This document shows positions 26,173 through 39,900 of a stretch of DNA of 64,000 bases, piece after piece. The notes below the pieces were generated by a model. That model had not been told where the DNA came from. It did not search any database and was given only the letters and a program-made list of their open reading frames with translations. The DNA lies in assembly GCA_964247055.1 (NCBI GenBank), contig OZ176052.1, positions 9,672,001 to 9,736,000 on the forward strand, read 5' to 3'. The stretch's first letter is position 1, and every line of letters starts with the position of its first letter. The stretch comes from Paragordius varius (Eukaryota > Nematomorpha). Both the position numbers and the translations under genes were made by a program.

Positions 26173-26749
26173 GTTTAAAAATAAAAAACCAATTTTTTTA
26201 TTTTAAGAAATATTAAATTTAAAGTTAATGTAAATTAATTTTAACGTAGAAATTTGATATTTATTGTCTTATCATCAATATTTGATGGTAAATTGATTGA
26301 TCTTCAAACATTTAAATTTAGCCCAATTGCATTATTTATAAATATTTTTTTACAACAATAGTTTCACCTAAAAAATCTACACAATTTGCGCTTTAAGAGT
26401 CTTAAGTTATCCTTCACTTAAAATTTCTTACTTTTTTTGCAGTTTCCATACGACCGTTATTTTTGTGTGTAATTATCTATTTTTTAAAATTTTAATATCT
26501 CTATTTATTAGTATTTTTTGAATCAAAATTAATATTTTCATAGTAAAACAACTTTATTTGTTTCGAGGTAATTTTCTTCAATTTATCAATATTATAAATT
26601 TATTATTATTTTAAACTAAATATTACGATCAATAACCCACAAAACGTAGATATTTTTTAATATAGTTAATTTATAAAAAATAATAATACGGTTCTTATGA
26701 AAAAAATGTATTCACTTAAAGGTTTAAGTTATACCATTTTTCATGCAAA

Positions 26750-27009
26750 AACATCATTTTTTCAACCAAATGCAACATTTTTTCAACCAAACTCAACATT
26801 TTTTCAAGCAAACGCAACATTTTTTCAAGCAAAGACAACATTTTTTCGAGCAAACGCAACATTTTTTCAAGCAAAGACAACAATTTTTCATCCAAACGCA
26901 ACATTTTTTCAAGCAAACGCAACATTTTTTCAAGCAAATACAACATTTTTTCATCCAAACACAACATTTTTTCAACCAACGACAACATTTTTTCAAGCAA
27001 AAACAACAA
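26750..27009 (+). repeat. 21-bp tandem array, left arm 2
   Basis: About 12 units of the same 21-bp sequence. The order of unit variants is close to that of the first array, which supports duplication of the whole arm rather than independent expansion. Confidence 0.92.
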
Positions 27010-27841
27010 TTTTTTTAAAATAAAAAACCATTTTTTTATTTTTAGACATATTAAATTTAAAGTTAATGTAAATTAATTTTAGCGTAGAATTATGATTATT
27101 ATTGTTTTATCATCAATATTTGATGGTATGATTGATTTTCAAACATTTTAATTCCCATAAATTGCATTATTTATTTAAAAATATTTTTTTTATCAATCAA
27201 TACAATTTGCGCTTTAAGATTCTCTTTAAAAATTTAAAGATATCCTTCGCCTAAAATTCCTTACATTTTTTGCACTTTCCATAAACCGTTATTTTTGTGG
27301 GTAATTATCTATTTTTTAAATTTATACTAATATCTCTATTTATTTTTTGAATCTAAACTAATATTTTCATCAAATATTACCATCAATAACCCACACGTAG
27401 ATATTTTTTAATATAAATTAGAAAATAATAAGGATATACGGCTCTTATGAAAGAAATGTATTCACTTAAAGGTATAGGTTAAATAAAAAAATAGGTTTAA
27501 ATGATTGAACAATGAATATTTTATTGCTACATTAATAAACGTTAGAATTAAGATTAAAATATTGAAGGACCAACTTATGGTGTAGGGCTAACTTTAAATA
27601 AAGAACAATCTTGAAGCGCAGTATAGATTGATTAGGTAAAACTTAAGTTGTAAAAGAAAAAAATAATTAATATAAATAAATAATGCAATTTATGGGCTAA
27701 ATTAAAATGTTTGAAAATCAATCATACCATCAAATATTGATGATAAAACAATAATAATCATAATTCTACGCTAAAATTAATTTTTATTAACTTTAAATTT
27801 AATATGTCTAAAAATAAAAAAATCGTTTTTTATTTTAAAAA

Positions 27842-27955
27842 AATTGTTGTTTTTGCTTGAAAAAATGTTGTCGTTGGTTGAAAAAATGTTGCGTTTGGAT
27901 GAAAAAATGTTGCATTTGGTTGAAAAAATGATGTTTTTGCATGAAAAATGGTATA
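27842..27955 (-). repeat. 21-bp tandem array, inverted arm
   Basis: Four to five units of the same 21-bp sequence in reverse orientation, ending with the inverted terminus ATGGTATA. Confidence 0.88.
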
Positions 27956-27956
27956 T

Positions 27957-29040
27957 TAGGTTTTAGGTGTAATGACTCAAAATGATTGTTGTTAAAATGT
28001 ATATATTTTGATTAACATCTAATACTTGTTCTATATGACTAATAATCTTAAAATTAATAATTAATTATAATTAAATAGTTATATAAGAATTTTAACCTTA
28101 ATATAAAATGGATTTAATTGAAGGTTATAGCTGATTAATAAAATTTTTTTGATCCTACTTTTTTTGAAAAGTTACAAAGTCACGGGATTTTTGACCTTAT
28201 CTCCAAATCGTAAAAAATAGAAATATTTTTAATATAAAGGAAAAGATTGATAATTAGTGGATTTGTTTATTATAAAATAAAATTCTATAACAATGTAGTA
28301 TCAATAAAATATTTTTAATCCTTTAAATAGGTTTTTGGTACTATTTTAACATGCAATTCGAAAATTATCATGGAATATTATTCATAATTGGTCAAAATAT
28401 TTATTTTGTTTCGATTTCGGAAATAGCGATTCTGTCTAAATAAAAAATGTTTTTCGTACTTCAAAATAGATTGATTTTAAACATTTAGCCCCTTAAAAAT
28501 TATTAATTATATTGTGGCTGGATTTTGGATTTTTTGGTTAAAATATCAAAATGTTATATTAGCATGTTTTACACTAGAATTACCCTCTAAAATGCACCCA
28601 TCGAATCCTGAGACTTTTAATGATTCAAAAATGATGTTAAAATTCAATCCATAAAACTCATTAGGCAGATTCTTTCATATATTCGATAATATTTAACCAA
28701 AAATATTAATTTAGTAAACCTAAACCTGGCTTATTCACTTCCTTCTTCGAATCGTTTTTCTTTCTGCAACGCAATTTCATAAAAATATTTTTCATTTGTT
28801 TTTTAAGAATGTGTTATAAGATTTTTAATAAAAGTAGTTTTATGAATTGATTGTTGTGTTTTTAACCATAATAGTTATTAGTTAGTTGGGACTAATATTA
28901 GAATACCATAGATAAAATAATTTATAATAAAATGTCATATTGCAGATAACCAAATATATGGGCTTTTTATCAACTTTCGAAAATACTATTTAAATTTTAT
29001 AACATTTTGTAAATATATGATATACACACTATGTGCAAAA
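27957..29040. other. Intergenic, nothing recognised
   Basis: AT-rich sequence without a supported gene or repeat. Confidence 0.5.
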
Positions 29041-30215
29041 GAGAAGGTTAATTTTTAACAAAAAATTTTAATGAGATAGCTTATGACCAGCGAAATCATT
29101 TGCTGTAAAAATTTTAATTTGTTGACAAACTAGTTTTTGAAATGTTGAGAGAAAATCGAAATCGGGCAAAAAGTGAAAATTAGGGATAACCAAGGATAAT
29201 TCTAAAAATCATGATAAAATTTCATATATTATGATTTAATATCATTTTAGGAGATATTTTCAATACATAAATAGCCCGAAATCATATATTTGGGGTTTAT
29301 GAAATCTCAGAAATGGCGTTTTTCTTTTAACACACTTAAAAGACAATTTTAATTATTTAGTAGCTAAATTCACTATTAAAATCCTAACATTTATATTTTA
29401 TTCAGTAATAAAACTTATATATCAAAATAAAACCAAAAAATATTGTTTTTTATTTTTTCATTTTTTTGTCATTTAGTTTATGAGTATATAAAAAATTTAT
29501 ACTGGTTTATTTTGGAATCTTACATGACCGGGAGTTATAAAGTATATTATTTATGCAAAAAAGGATTTAAAAGTAGTGGAATATCAACCAACAATCCTTA
29601 CAAATCCATGTAACAAGTCTGTTTTAAGACAAATTTATATTTTTATTGGGATTTTTACGGATTGTTAATTATTCCACAACTTTTAAGTCTTAATTTGCAT
29701 AATCTAATAATTTATAGTTCTCACTCATGTAAGAATTCAAAGTAAAACAGTAACAATTTTTATACATTCATAAACCAGATAAAAAATTAAAAACAATATT
29801 TTTGGTTTTATTTAGATATATAAGTTTTTTTTAACTGAATAAATTATAAATTTTAAGTTAATAGTGAGCTTAGCTAGTAAATTAAAAATAAATTTTAATA
29901 TAGTTGCATAGAAAATTTATTGTCTATTAAGTGTGTTAAAAGAAAAACGCCATTTGTGCTGAGATTTTATAGAAACCCAAACTATATGATTTTAGTCTCT
30001 TTGTGGATAGAAAATATCTCCTAAAATGATAATCCAACCATAATATTCTAACTTTTATCATTATTTGAATTATCCTTGATAATCCTAATTTTCACTTTTG
30101 CCCATTTTCGATTTTCTTCTAATATTCCAAAAACTTGGTCGTCAACAAATTAAAATTATGGCAAATGAATTCGCAGGTCATAAGCTATTTCATGAAAAAA
30201 AATTATTTTGTTATA
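29041..30215. repeat. Long imperfect palindrome (1.17 kb)
   Basis: The left arm, about 29041-29612, is matched in reverse complement by about 29640-30215 over nearly its whole length. Examples are AGCTTATGACC / GGTCATAAGCT at the outside, GGCGTTTTTCTTTTAACACA / TGTGTTAAAAGAAAAACGCC in the middle, and matching sequence almost to the centre, with a spacer of only a few tens of bases. The ends read CACTATGTGC and, inverted, CACTGGCATA. No reading frame is preserved. It looks like a hairpin-type non-autonomous DNA element; the superfamily is uncertain. Confidence 0.8.
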
Positions 30216-31559
30216 TGCCAGTGATATATTTGTCGCTATGCCCTGTCACGCATGCCTTTAATTGAGTCAAAAAATGATATAAAATGGAAAAAATTGATAT
30301 TAATTTAAGCTTTATCCAAAATAATTGTATTTTTAATCATTATATATGGATAGTTATTCTTGCATATAATTTGTTAAAAATAAAATGCCGAGTCTTTTTT
30401 TGCTTATCTATTCAGGTTTATTTTTAAAACTGTTTCCAGATATGGTTCTGAGAGTTTTTTCAATCGACAAATATGGTTTTATCTACATTTTTTTTAAGGC
30501 TAAATTATATTTTAATTTGGTTCGAAATACATACTATTTGGCCAAGTGATTTATATAAAATCCAATAAATAATCACAAAAATGATCATGTAACCTGAAAC
30601 AATTAATCGTGTGCTAGTTCTTTCCAAAAAATATTTACTTCCATATTATCTAAGAAATGAAATTGAGATGGAACAAAAAGCCAGTCTGAAATCGTTGTAT
30701 CTATTTTTTCCTATGGATATTTTTAGAATATGTCGCGAAAAATTTTAAAATTTACTATTTAACCGGCAGGGGGGATGAGGGTGAGAAAAAAGTGATTTCC
30801 AGCGGTCAAAGAATAAATTTCATATTTTGAAATATTTTGCAAAGTGATTTTAAATTGATACAATATTTTTTATATTTGCATCTACTTAGCTTTACTAAAT
30901 TATTTTTACGTTATATCATGGTGGTAGGAATCAAATGGACATACTATATTATAGTGACCAGATAGGCTGTTTTTTGCAGTACTGTACTGGGTTTTCTAAA
31001 AAAAAACTGCGCCTGTACTGCGCCCACTTTTGTACTGCTTTTTGAAATATAAAAATTAATTTTTACATAAACATTATTTACCTTTTATTTATTCAAAAAA
31101 AATATTTTAGAATTTAATATAGTACCCTCTGTAAAAATAACCTCATAAATGCATTTTGAGGTACAAAACTAATCTGCTCGAAATATACATAAAACATAGG
31201 ATTACGACCTTTCGCGCATTGGCGAAACTATAAATCTCGGAGTCTACACCGTAAGATTCAGACTAATGGTTCTTTCACTTAGGGCTTCGTTTAGAATTAA
31301 AAATCTAATTTATGATATTTTTATAAATGTTTGAAAGTTAGAAAGTTTATTTTTGTTACAATTATTGAACGGAAAATTATATAGAAAAATTTAAAATTTA
31401 TTATATATGGCAGATGATTTCGAAATAACCTTTCGTAAAAAATAGATTTTTACGATATCCATACTCATTAGGTTGTAGGTATGATATTTCTTAATTTTTT
31501 TCCTAAACACTAATTTTTATTTTTTTATACAGTTTAGAGTCTCTTTTTTCCTTTTCAAT

Positions 31560-31735
31560 TAAAGAGCAAGGACTTAAATTGTATCCGGACTTGTGAAGGC
31601 TTTATCACTCGCCTGCCCAGGGCTGAGAGTGATGATGGAAAAATTGCGTAGTTTCGAAGTTCAAACTGTCATGCAGTGCAAGAGTCCGGCGCCCTACCTA
31701 CTATATCATCACGCCTCTGAACATTAATTTTTATT
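31560..31735 (-). repeat. tRNA-derived SINE-like segment
   Basis: On the minus strand the segment begins GGCGTGATGATATAGTAGG, then TAGGGCGCCGGACTCTTGCA and GTTTGAACTTCGAA. This resembles an A box, anticodon region and B box of a tRNA-derived SINE head, but the arms do not fold into a proper tRNA. It is GC-richer than its surroundings and sits inside the hAT-like element. Confidence 0.5.
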
Positions 31736-32169
31736 AGTTATCTTATTGTTTGCATAAATAAAACTGAGATATTTTGTTAAGCGTACTTCAAACTGTTTTG
31801 AAGCATGATGGAAACTGTATAACGCTTTGAGATATAATAAAATTATTTTTCCAAATAATTCGATGATGTTGAACATTCATAGTTTAATGTTTGCTTGCAA
31901 ATTTTGGTGCATTTTTGTGAAAAAAACATTTTTTATTTAACATAATTTTGAAAACGAACAAATATTTCAATCAAAATCCGTGTGAGAAATTAGCATTATC
32001 GAATTATATATATAAAATGTTATAACATCTCAACCAAAATAGTATGAAAGGGAATTTTACGTTTATTTTAAGAGAACGGTTCATTTTAAAAGAGCCAAAA
32101 AAATTGGGACTTTTAGAGCCACATCTAAAAATTTAAAAAATCATTGTTTTGCTTTTTATATGGAGTTTA

Positions 32170-32400
32170 TGTTATATTTTAGTGATATTTTTTGAAATTA
32201 TACATTTAGCATTCACCAAAAAATATATTTGAAAAATTGCGCCCCTTTTGCAATTTTATACGGAGCACTCTGTAAATTTTTTTAGTAATCGTAAAGGTTC
32301 AAACCAAAAGCACCATGATAATCCTGATATTTTCCTATCAGAATATAGATATATATATATATATATATATTTCATCAGGATATTTTTAACTGTGGAATAT
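32170..32400 (+). repeat. Dispersed repeat R2, copy
   Basis: Shares the CATTTAGCATTCACCAAAAA, AAACCAAAAGCACCATGATA and TCAGGATATTTTT blocks with the other R2 copies, around a TA run at about 32350. Confidence 0.65.
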
Positions 32401-32480
32401 TCCAATGGTTTAAAACCATGGCAAAGTATGTTTTAATATCTGTACTGCGTTCAAGTTAAAAATATCTGGTCACATTATAC

Positions 32481-33948
32481 TATATTATACACCCATTTTT
32501 GTTTACAAAATAGCTTTGATTTCAATTATTGTTTAGAATTTGTTGTTCATCCTCAATCCATAGTAAATATCCTAAATAAGATTGGGTTTCAGCGGTTCGA
32601 AAATAATTATGTTTATAAATAATTATAAATTGATTGAAAATGGAAATATATTTAATAAATAAAACCGAACAATATTAATTAATCACACTTTCTGATACGT
32701 TACATAAATAAGTTTGAATAAGCTTTAATTTTTTACAATTTAATATATATTATATAAATAATTTACACATAAGGCAATCATAAGCATCCACGAATGCCTT
32801 CATGGGTTAAATTAACCCTTGCTATAATTCAAAGCGGACCCAATAGCCAATTCAAACGGTGCCTGGTCGGAACGGACTTTAAACTCGACGCGGTTATTAT
32901 AAGAAATTATCTTTGAATATCCTTTTTTTCAACATAATTAATTTAAATATATAACAAACCTTGCCAAAATCATAAATAACGAAAATTAAATACCTAAAGG
33001 TTTTTTTCCTGTAAACAATGCAGCAACACAAAAATGACACAGTGAAAAACTTTAAGAACACACTAAAATATCCACATTAAGTAAAGAAACAGATTCTCAA
33101 CTCTAGAGATAAAAAACAAACCTGTGGAAACAAAACAACTCAAATGCGAACGACGCACACCTGGAACGACAACATGAAGCAAGACTTGAAGACACTAAAT
33201 TTGGACATTCATAAAAATGTTTAAAGCTAAAAAATTTAATTAATTGAGAAAATCCCTTTCGACCAACTATCGAACAATGGAAATATTATCTTTCCCCATA
33301 AACCTCATATTTTGAGTAATATTCTAGAATACTTTTTGGTGCTAAGTGATATAACCATCTTTCCCTAAACTTTTAAATAATTTAAAATATTTAAATATAA
33401 GTGCACATATAGGGAAATGGGACACATAAAAGTTTATGATGTTTGTTGCTTCAACAAACACCACAAACTTTGAAAACATTTATTTGTATTTTTGATTATC
33501 GGGTTATTTTTTATCTCTCCGTTTTTTTCATATCCCATAACTTTCGCCTATAACAAAAATATAGTATATCAATCAATCATTAATGAAGAATATAATGAAT
33601 AAAATTTGCAAAGGTAGTAAGTATTACATCTACAAAAAAATATTGATTTTTAAAGAATGTGAATAGTGGTGGCAACATGTGTTGTATGACTATTAAAAAA
33701 GGTATATTGTTAAATACAGGATATTTGTAAAAAATTTACAATGATAATATCATTTTCAAGATTATGTAATATGGTATTTTATAAAATTAATGACCACATG
33801 TTTAAAAAATATATTCCCCATAAAATGAACTAACTAATGTATCTAACGGTGTGTGTATGCGTTTGTACAAATACAAATATTTTTTTAGAAATACTAAAAA
33901 ATTTGTTGTTATATTACAAATATATCAAACCAAAAAAATATATATATA
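32481..33948. other. Intergenic, 3' flank of RBM26
   Basis: No gene or repeat recognised. It lies downstream of the RBM26 stop codon on the minus strand. Confidence 0.5.
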
Positions 33949-36900
33949 TTAAATTGTTGATTCAAGAGTCAGCTCAGGGTTATCATTAACTAATTTTGGT
34001 ATATTATGCTTCGAAATCGACCATTGAGCTTCAATCATATATTCTTGTTCATTGATGTTAATAATTGCAGATGGGTTGGAATGAAGAGCAAACATTAACT
34101 AAAATGCAAATAATCATATGTATTAGTTATTATTGTTTATGCTTCCACAAGACTACATCTTAATATTGAAAAAATAACTTCCTAACCTTAAAGTTAAGGC
34201 TCTTTTTTGAAAAGACAAATAATATATTGTATTTTATCCAATAAAATATCTTATACTGATTTATAAATAATGACATTATAATTAACTCGTTACAAAAAAT
34301 TTATTAAGTGTCTTGTTAATAACCAGTAAAAATAGCGGTTCGTTTCATTCTAGCAATAACGATAAATGTTTTTGTAATTTTATTGTTTTCGATAAGATAA
34401 AAATAAATTGGTAAATTTTAATGACTTATAATCATAAAATTAGGTATGTAAGGTAATACTTTTTCTGCATCTTTCCGCGTTTCAAAATCAAGTAGGAAAG
34501 TTGTCGATTTTTCGGACGTTGCCTCTTTTTTATCCTCAATAATTCCTTGGTTTTCCCCTGTTTCGTTCAAAGGTGAGATATTTACTAAATGCAAACTATC
34601 GTGGTGCGGGACAAATAACCTTAATTGACTTTCTATTTCAGGTAGTAGCGATTGATTTAAATCTAATACATTTTGTGGCTCCATTCCTTCAAGAAGTTTT
34701 GGCTTTAGAGTAAGTACTATAGTTTTGGGCCTATGGTCAATATTTATGCGAGTTGAAACATTATTTAAATTGCGAATTTCAAGGGCACCACCCTTCATTG
34801 AAGCAGTAGAAACAAAGGGGGATTTTTTATACATTCTGTTATAGGGATTTAATTTGGTGTGTAATAGCGAAGTATTTCTTTTCTTTAATTGCATGATGCG
34901 TTGCTTTATTTTTTCGATTTCTTCTGCAAATATGAAAATAATGTTTAAATTAGTTGTATATTTTTTCAATAAATAAAACTTTTCAAAAAAATAATATGAT
35001 GAAAAAAGAAAAATCATATATAATACTGATTTTGATATTTTACTTACCCATATTTAAATGTTTAAGGTTTTTATTTTGTAACAATTCCGATTTTTGATGA
35101 ATTTGTTGGATTAAACTATCGATTTCGTTTAAGTGAGATCCGTTAGATTTTGTATAGGGATATGACTTAGTTATTTTATCTAATTCATCGTCCAACATTT
35201 GTTTTTTTGACTGTATGATATAAAAATTAATAATAATATATAAACATTAAATATTTATAATTGCTTTCATTTCATGGTAAATGGATAAACGAAAAAGTCC
35301 TCTTTACAGAATATTTTTGTAATTGTATTTATCGGTTAGCAAAATCTTTGATATGTTTAGTAAAAAAATTAGAATTTAGTTCTTAAAAACGATGAATTGA
35401 ACAAAAAATAATGATTTATAAGTTAGATATCGATAAAAAATGTCAAACTATATCAAACAAATTATATTCATATATTAATAATACACCTTTAAAAAATAGC
35501 CATCATGTTTGCATAAAACAATAAAAGCGTAATAATTCAGATTTTTTATAGATAATCATTCTTTATTTTATGGATATATTAAAATGTTTAATAGAAATGT
35601 ATAAAATCCTTAAAGGTTGAATTTACAAACATTATTTCATTACTTAATAAATTAAAAATTATAAATTACTAACCAATTTTTCAAGATCGCGTCTTTTAGC
35701 TGCCATAGCATTAATGGCTAGCTTTAATTTAGTATCCTTTTCCAATGTTGCACTTGGTATGATGGGTGTAACATTTGTAGATTCATTATTTTTTACATAA
35801 CTGTTTTCCGTAAGGTTATTTTCCGTAATAACTTCACCACCACTAGTTTTTGAATCACCTGTTTCGAACGAATCTCGTTTTTTATTTTTTGGGCCGACAT
35901 TTTGATCCCCAAACTCCTCCAAATTATCCATTTCGGCTTTAAGGCGATCAACACTTTGCTTAAGTTCATTCATAGTTGATATGGCCGTAGCACGTAAAGA
36001 ACCCGAAAACAGCTCAGGTTTTTTAGCCATTTTTTCTATCAAACTTTTTTGATTTTCTATGCGTTTTATTAGTAATTCGTACCTATATATACACATGGCA
36101 ATAATTAATTTAGATATTTAAAAATAACCAAATTTAACCATTTACTTCCTATATATCTAAAATAAACTATACCTAGTTTTGTTTAGGTCAACCCGCTTAT
36201 CTAGTTTAAGTTGGTCCGTTGATGGTAAAGGTGTAGATTCTGCGACATTTGCACGCTCTTTCTATATATTACAAAAATATCAAATGTGTTATACATATTA
36301 GATTTAACCACAAAGTTCATTAAATATGTCAGTTTAATAAATTTGCAAAATATTAATAGTTAAGGATTCTCATACATATACATATGCGGATACATTATTC
36401 CACAATCTCTCATTCAAAAGTGTTTTACTCTTTTAATTTTTGATATGTTATTGATAAAAAAAATCAACGTTTTTATATATTTTAATAACTAACTTCTAGC
36501 CCATTCTTCAACAAGTTTTGTTGGACCCCCCGCAATTCGACTTCAAAATGTTCATTTTCTCCTTTAACTTCTAGGTCTTCGGTCAAAACATCATCATCAG
36601 CTGATTGAGCATTAGTGTTTGAGTGTTGTCCTTTGTACCAAAAAACACGGACAAACCTATTATTGAAAATGGGATCCTGGCATTTGTAAGCCTTGTAAGC
36701 TTCGGCATTTGTACTAAATGTGACAAGAGCTGCCCTTGGATCATTATTATGATTGACCTAAAATAATTTTAAGGACAAATAAAGTGTTGTATAACATTTA
36801 ATTTTTGAATGTAATTTCATTAAAATTGAAATATTAATGGAATATGTGGGAGGAAAGATCAGAACCACGGATTCAGATCTTCCCATGAAAACATTCAGAA

Positions 36901-39900
36901 TATTCATATTTCATGGTTTAATAAAGTAATATATTTCGGAACACATGCCCTTGTGTACAAATGATTTAGGATCAGTAGTTCCATGCCCCAGGCAACACCG
37001 CGGGAAGGTGACAATAGGACATATGCGGTTTAGTCATTTATTTTTAGTGCAAAAATTTGCAAAATTTTATGGTTAACACGCACAAAGTGTAATTACCAAT
37101 ATCTTGTTGTAGAAGATTGTACCTTAAAAACACTCAAGATCTAGATATTAATTATTATTGATAATTGGTCATACTCTACAGCATATGATATATTATATAT
37201 TAGATATTCGATCATAAAATATTATTATGTCTATAATTTTATATGACACAGAACAATTTGTTAAATAGACAATTAAACCATTCTTTCGTTTTTACCTGTA
37301 TATTAACCAATTGACCAAACTTTTGAAAGTATCCATTGAGTTGACTAATAGTGTTCATTTCGACCGGTATTTTACGGATTTCCAGCGTTTTGTTTTCTCT
37401 TTGTCCAGCATTCCGCATTCCCCGTAAATGTGATTTTCCTGTCAGACCTGCTTGAAAATTGTTATTCATGGGCCGTAATTTGATATTAACTAAACTACTA
37501 CTGGTTGCAGCGTACTTATTTTTGATTGCATTTGCTAAGATACGAGCATTGCTAAAAAACAATTGGAAATTATATTATGTTATAATTAAAAAATTTATTA
37601 ACGTCAATTTTTATATTAAGTATCATTTGTTAATGAAAAAAATACTTTGGTCCAAGATTCGATTGTTCGTAAGCGCCCAAACGTGTATAATCAAAGCCAG
37701 CTTTATCTAAAAAACAAGATGTAAGGAATATAAAAACAAACATTATAACAAAAACAAAAAAATATGCTAAAACATTATCGTTGTATGCCTTTTTAGTTCA
37801 ATAAAATAACATTTTAAAAACAAAATCTGCATTGAAATTGATATACTTTGTTGAGAAAACATAGTGTTTTCCATTTCATCATTCCCCACTAACATTGGAA
37901 AGATATTCATATCAGGGTGTTCAGGGTTATAACTTAAGGTTGATTCAATCCCATTTTCTTCCATACCATCTGCAGTCGTTATAGCTTTACTTTGATTTGA
38001 GTTATGCCCTATGTACAAAAAGCAAGTAATAGTTAGCTTATGTTAGATTAAGTTGTAAACAAAATATATTAAATTAAACACAAGGTCCCACTTTAATTAT
38101 ACCGATTTTAAAAAATATAGGGCTTATCATTCATATTGTTTTATTTGGTCAAAAAAACTCAAATATAATTAATTTAGGTTAAGTTAAAAATTTCAGCCGT
38201 TTCCTGCTAATTGACAAGGGGATTCAAAGAGGATCTAATAATATTTCCTTATTAAGATCAGTATAAATGTTGAATCGATTATCATATCTAACTCTTTGTT
38301 CCAATAAAAGGAAAAATCATATAATAAAACTGCAAAATTCCCTACTTTTTATCTTGGTCGTTATTTTGGTCGCAGAGTGGTCTCTTCGTACACTATCGTT
38401 AGTTTTATTGCCAATAGATTGGTTAGGACTCAAACTAACATTTAGTGTGGGTGTTGTATTCGTAAATATATTAGTATCAATAATTTCATTTTTAGTCTTT
38501 AACTGCTGATTATTTTCAAGCATGTAATGAGAGGGTGGTGGAATCATCAAATTACCAACAAGAGAACGTTGTTTTTGTTGTTCTTCTGCAGACATATTCA
38601 TCATGGGAGCATTTATAAAAGGTGGATGGATAGGTTGTCTAATAGCCCCTGATAACATTTCAGGGTGTTGTTGAGGACCAAACATAAAGGGAGATGGACC
38701 AAGTAACCCAGGGGTCGTATTCCTTATAATTGATCCTAAATTAGTATGGATAGAAAGGGATAGAACGTTAAATATGCAATACACAGAGAGTTAACACTGC
38801 TCAACAAGGTTTTGCACCACCCCATTATTTTTGCATTTTCTGATACCTAATGGCATGGAAAGGCCAAAACAAAAAAGAAAATTGAGGCCATCAATAGGAT
38901 TTTTCCGAAATTTAATTTTTAAATTTGTATTTGATTTAAAAATAACAATCATTCCTCGTGTACATATGTTTAAATATTTAAACGAACAAGTCGATACAAG
39001 TAATATTCCATGCATGAATAACAAAATTCTAGGCATTAAATAAGATACTAAACAAGCTAAGAGCCAAAGTATTAAAAATCTAAAAGGGGCTTATGTATAG
39101 TGTGATAGATCCGGGCGGCTGCACAAGCTCTGCATATACCCCAAGCGATCCAATTATGCCAGATATGGCAAAGATACCAATAAGTAATCGTAAAGCCCGA
39201 TAAGAGAGACTTGCAAGCAAAATCCAGGCAAATTGACATGTCAAATTAACCAATTCACAGAATAAAGTTAGATAAATTCTACAATTAAATTGAATAAAAA
39301 GATTAGGTAAATTCAAATGGTCCAATCCCATAATAGTAAATTCTACTAAAAGTGGCTACAAAACATCCATCTGAAATTAAAAATACAAAACAACCAATAA
39401 TTTTAAAAAATAAAGTATATCCACTAGTTATAAATAAAGGATTTTTTGTAAGAACCAACTCAAGAAAAAAAGCCTAATAAGTACTCGAAAGACGAAAACT
39501 AACAAAAAAAATATAGCCTATCTAAAAGCCGAAGGTTTAAACCATAGAATGCCTTTTTTAGTATTTTTTTAAAAATTTTTTATACGTATTAAAAATTCAC
39601 TTGAAAGAAAAAGACTAAATTTTGACGTTTAAGTCCGTACTATTTTTTTCTCTCTGATATTTAAATGACATATTTATATTCAAAAGATAGAGTTTAAAAC
39701 GCTTTATTGAATGATATTAAGTTTATAATATAATAACATTTTATTATAAAGTTATATTTAATTTTCTCTCGATTTTCTCTTGTTTTTGAAAAATTGAAAA
39801 ACCTATAATATTTCAAAATTCTGATTGGCGGGATCAAAAATTTTTTCACATTCGGTTTTAAAACACTGAAATTAGTCATAATTTAAAAGTTTGAGTGGTG

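Larger units (their letters stand above)
25892..27956. repeat. Large foldback element cluster with 21-bp arrays
   Basis: The left end TATACCATTTTTCATGC (25892) has an inverted match at the right end, GCATGAAAAATGGTATA (to 27956). The left arm is present twice in direct orientation (25892-26728 and 26729-~27475; each begins with the terminus and a 21-bp array and continues through the same unique sequence). The right arm (~27670-27956) is an inverted, shorter copy. The region could fold into a stem of several hundred base pairs. Confidence 0.8.
30951..32480. mobile_element. hAT-like non-autonomous element
   Basis: The left end ATAGTGACCAGATA (30951) and right end TATCTGGTCACATTAT (to about 32480) are inverted repeats. 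GTACTG motifs lie just inside both ends (TGCAGTACTGTACTGGG on the left, CTGTACTGCG on the right). The GTGACCAGAT terminus is typical of hAT-type elements. The interior has no transposase and holds a SINE-like segment and an R2 copy. A clean 8-bp target duplication could not be defined because the flanks are TA-rich. Confidence 0.6.

Noticed and set aside
25914-27009. CRISPR-like array
   Set aside because: Units are contiguous and have no unique spacers, and the context is an animal genome.
25836-27023. Open frames of ~70-110 codons on both strands with perfect heptad repeats (LLEKMLR type), resembling coiled-coil proteins
   Set aside because: They arise because the DNA unit is 21 bp, i.e. 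seven codons, so all frames repeat every seven residues. They lie inside the foldback arms, and the unit variants change residues freely in every frame.
31560-31735. Functional tRNA gene
   Set aside because: A and B box resemblance is present, but the acceptor, D and anticodon stems do not pair; a SINE-like remnant fits better.
38831-39043. Plus-strand 70-codon frame with basic N-terminus
   Set aside because: Antisense to other open frames in an RBM26 intron, with no splice context or recognisable motif.
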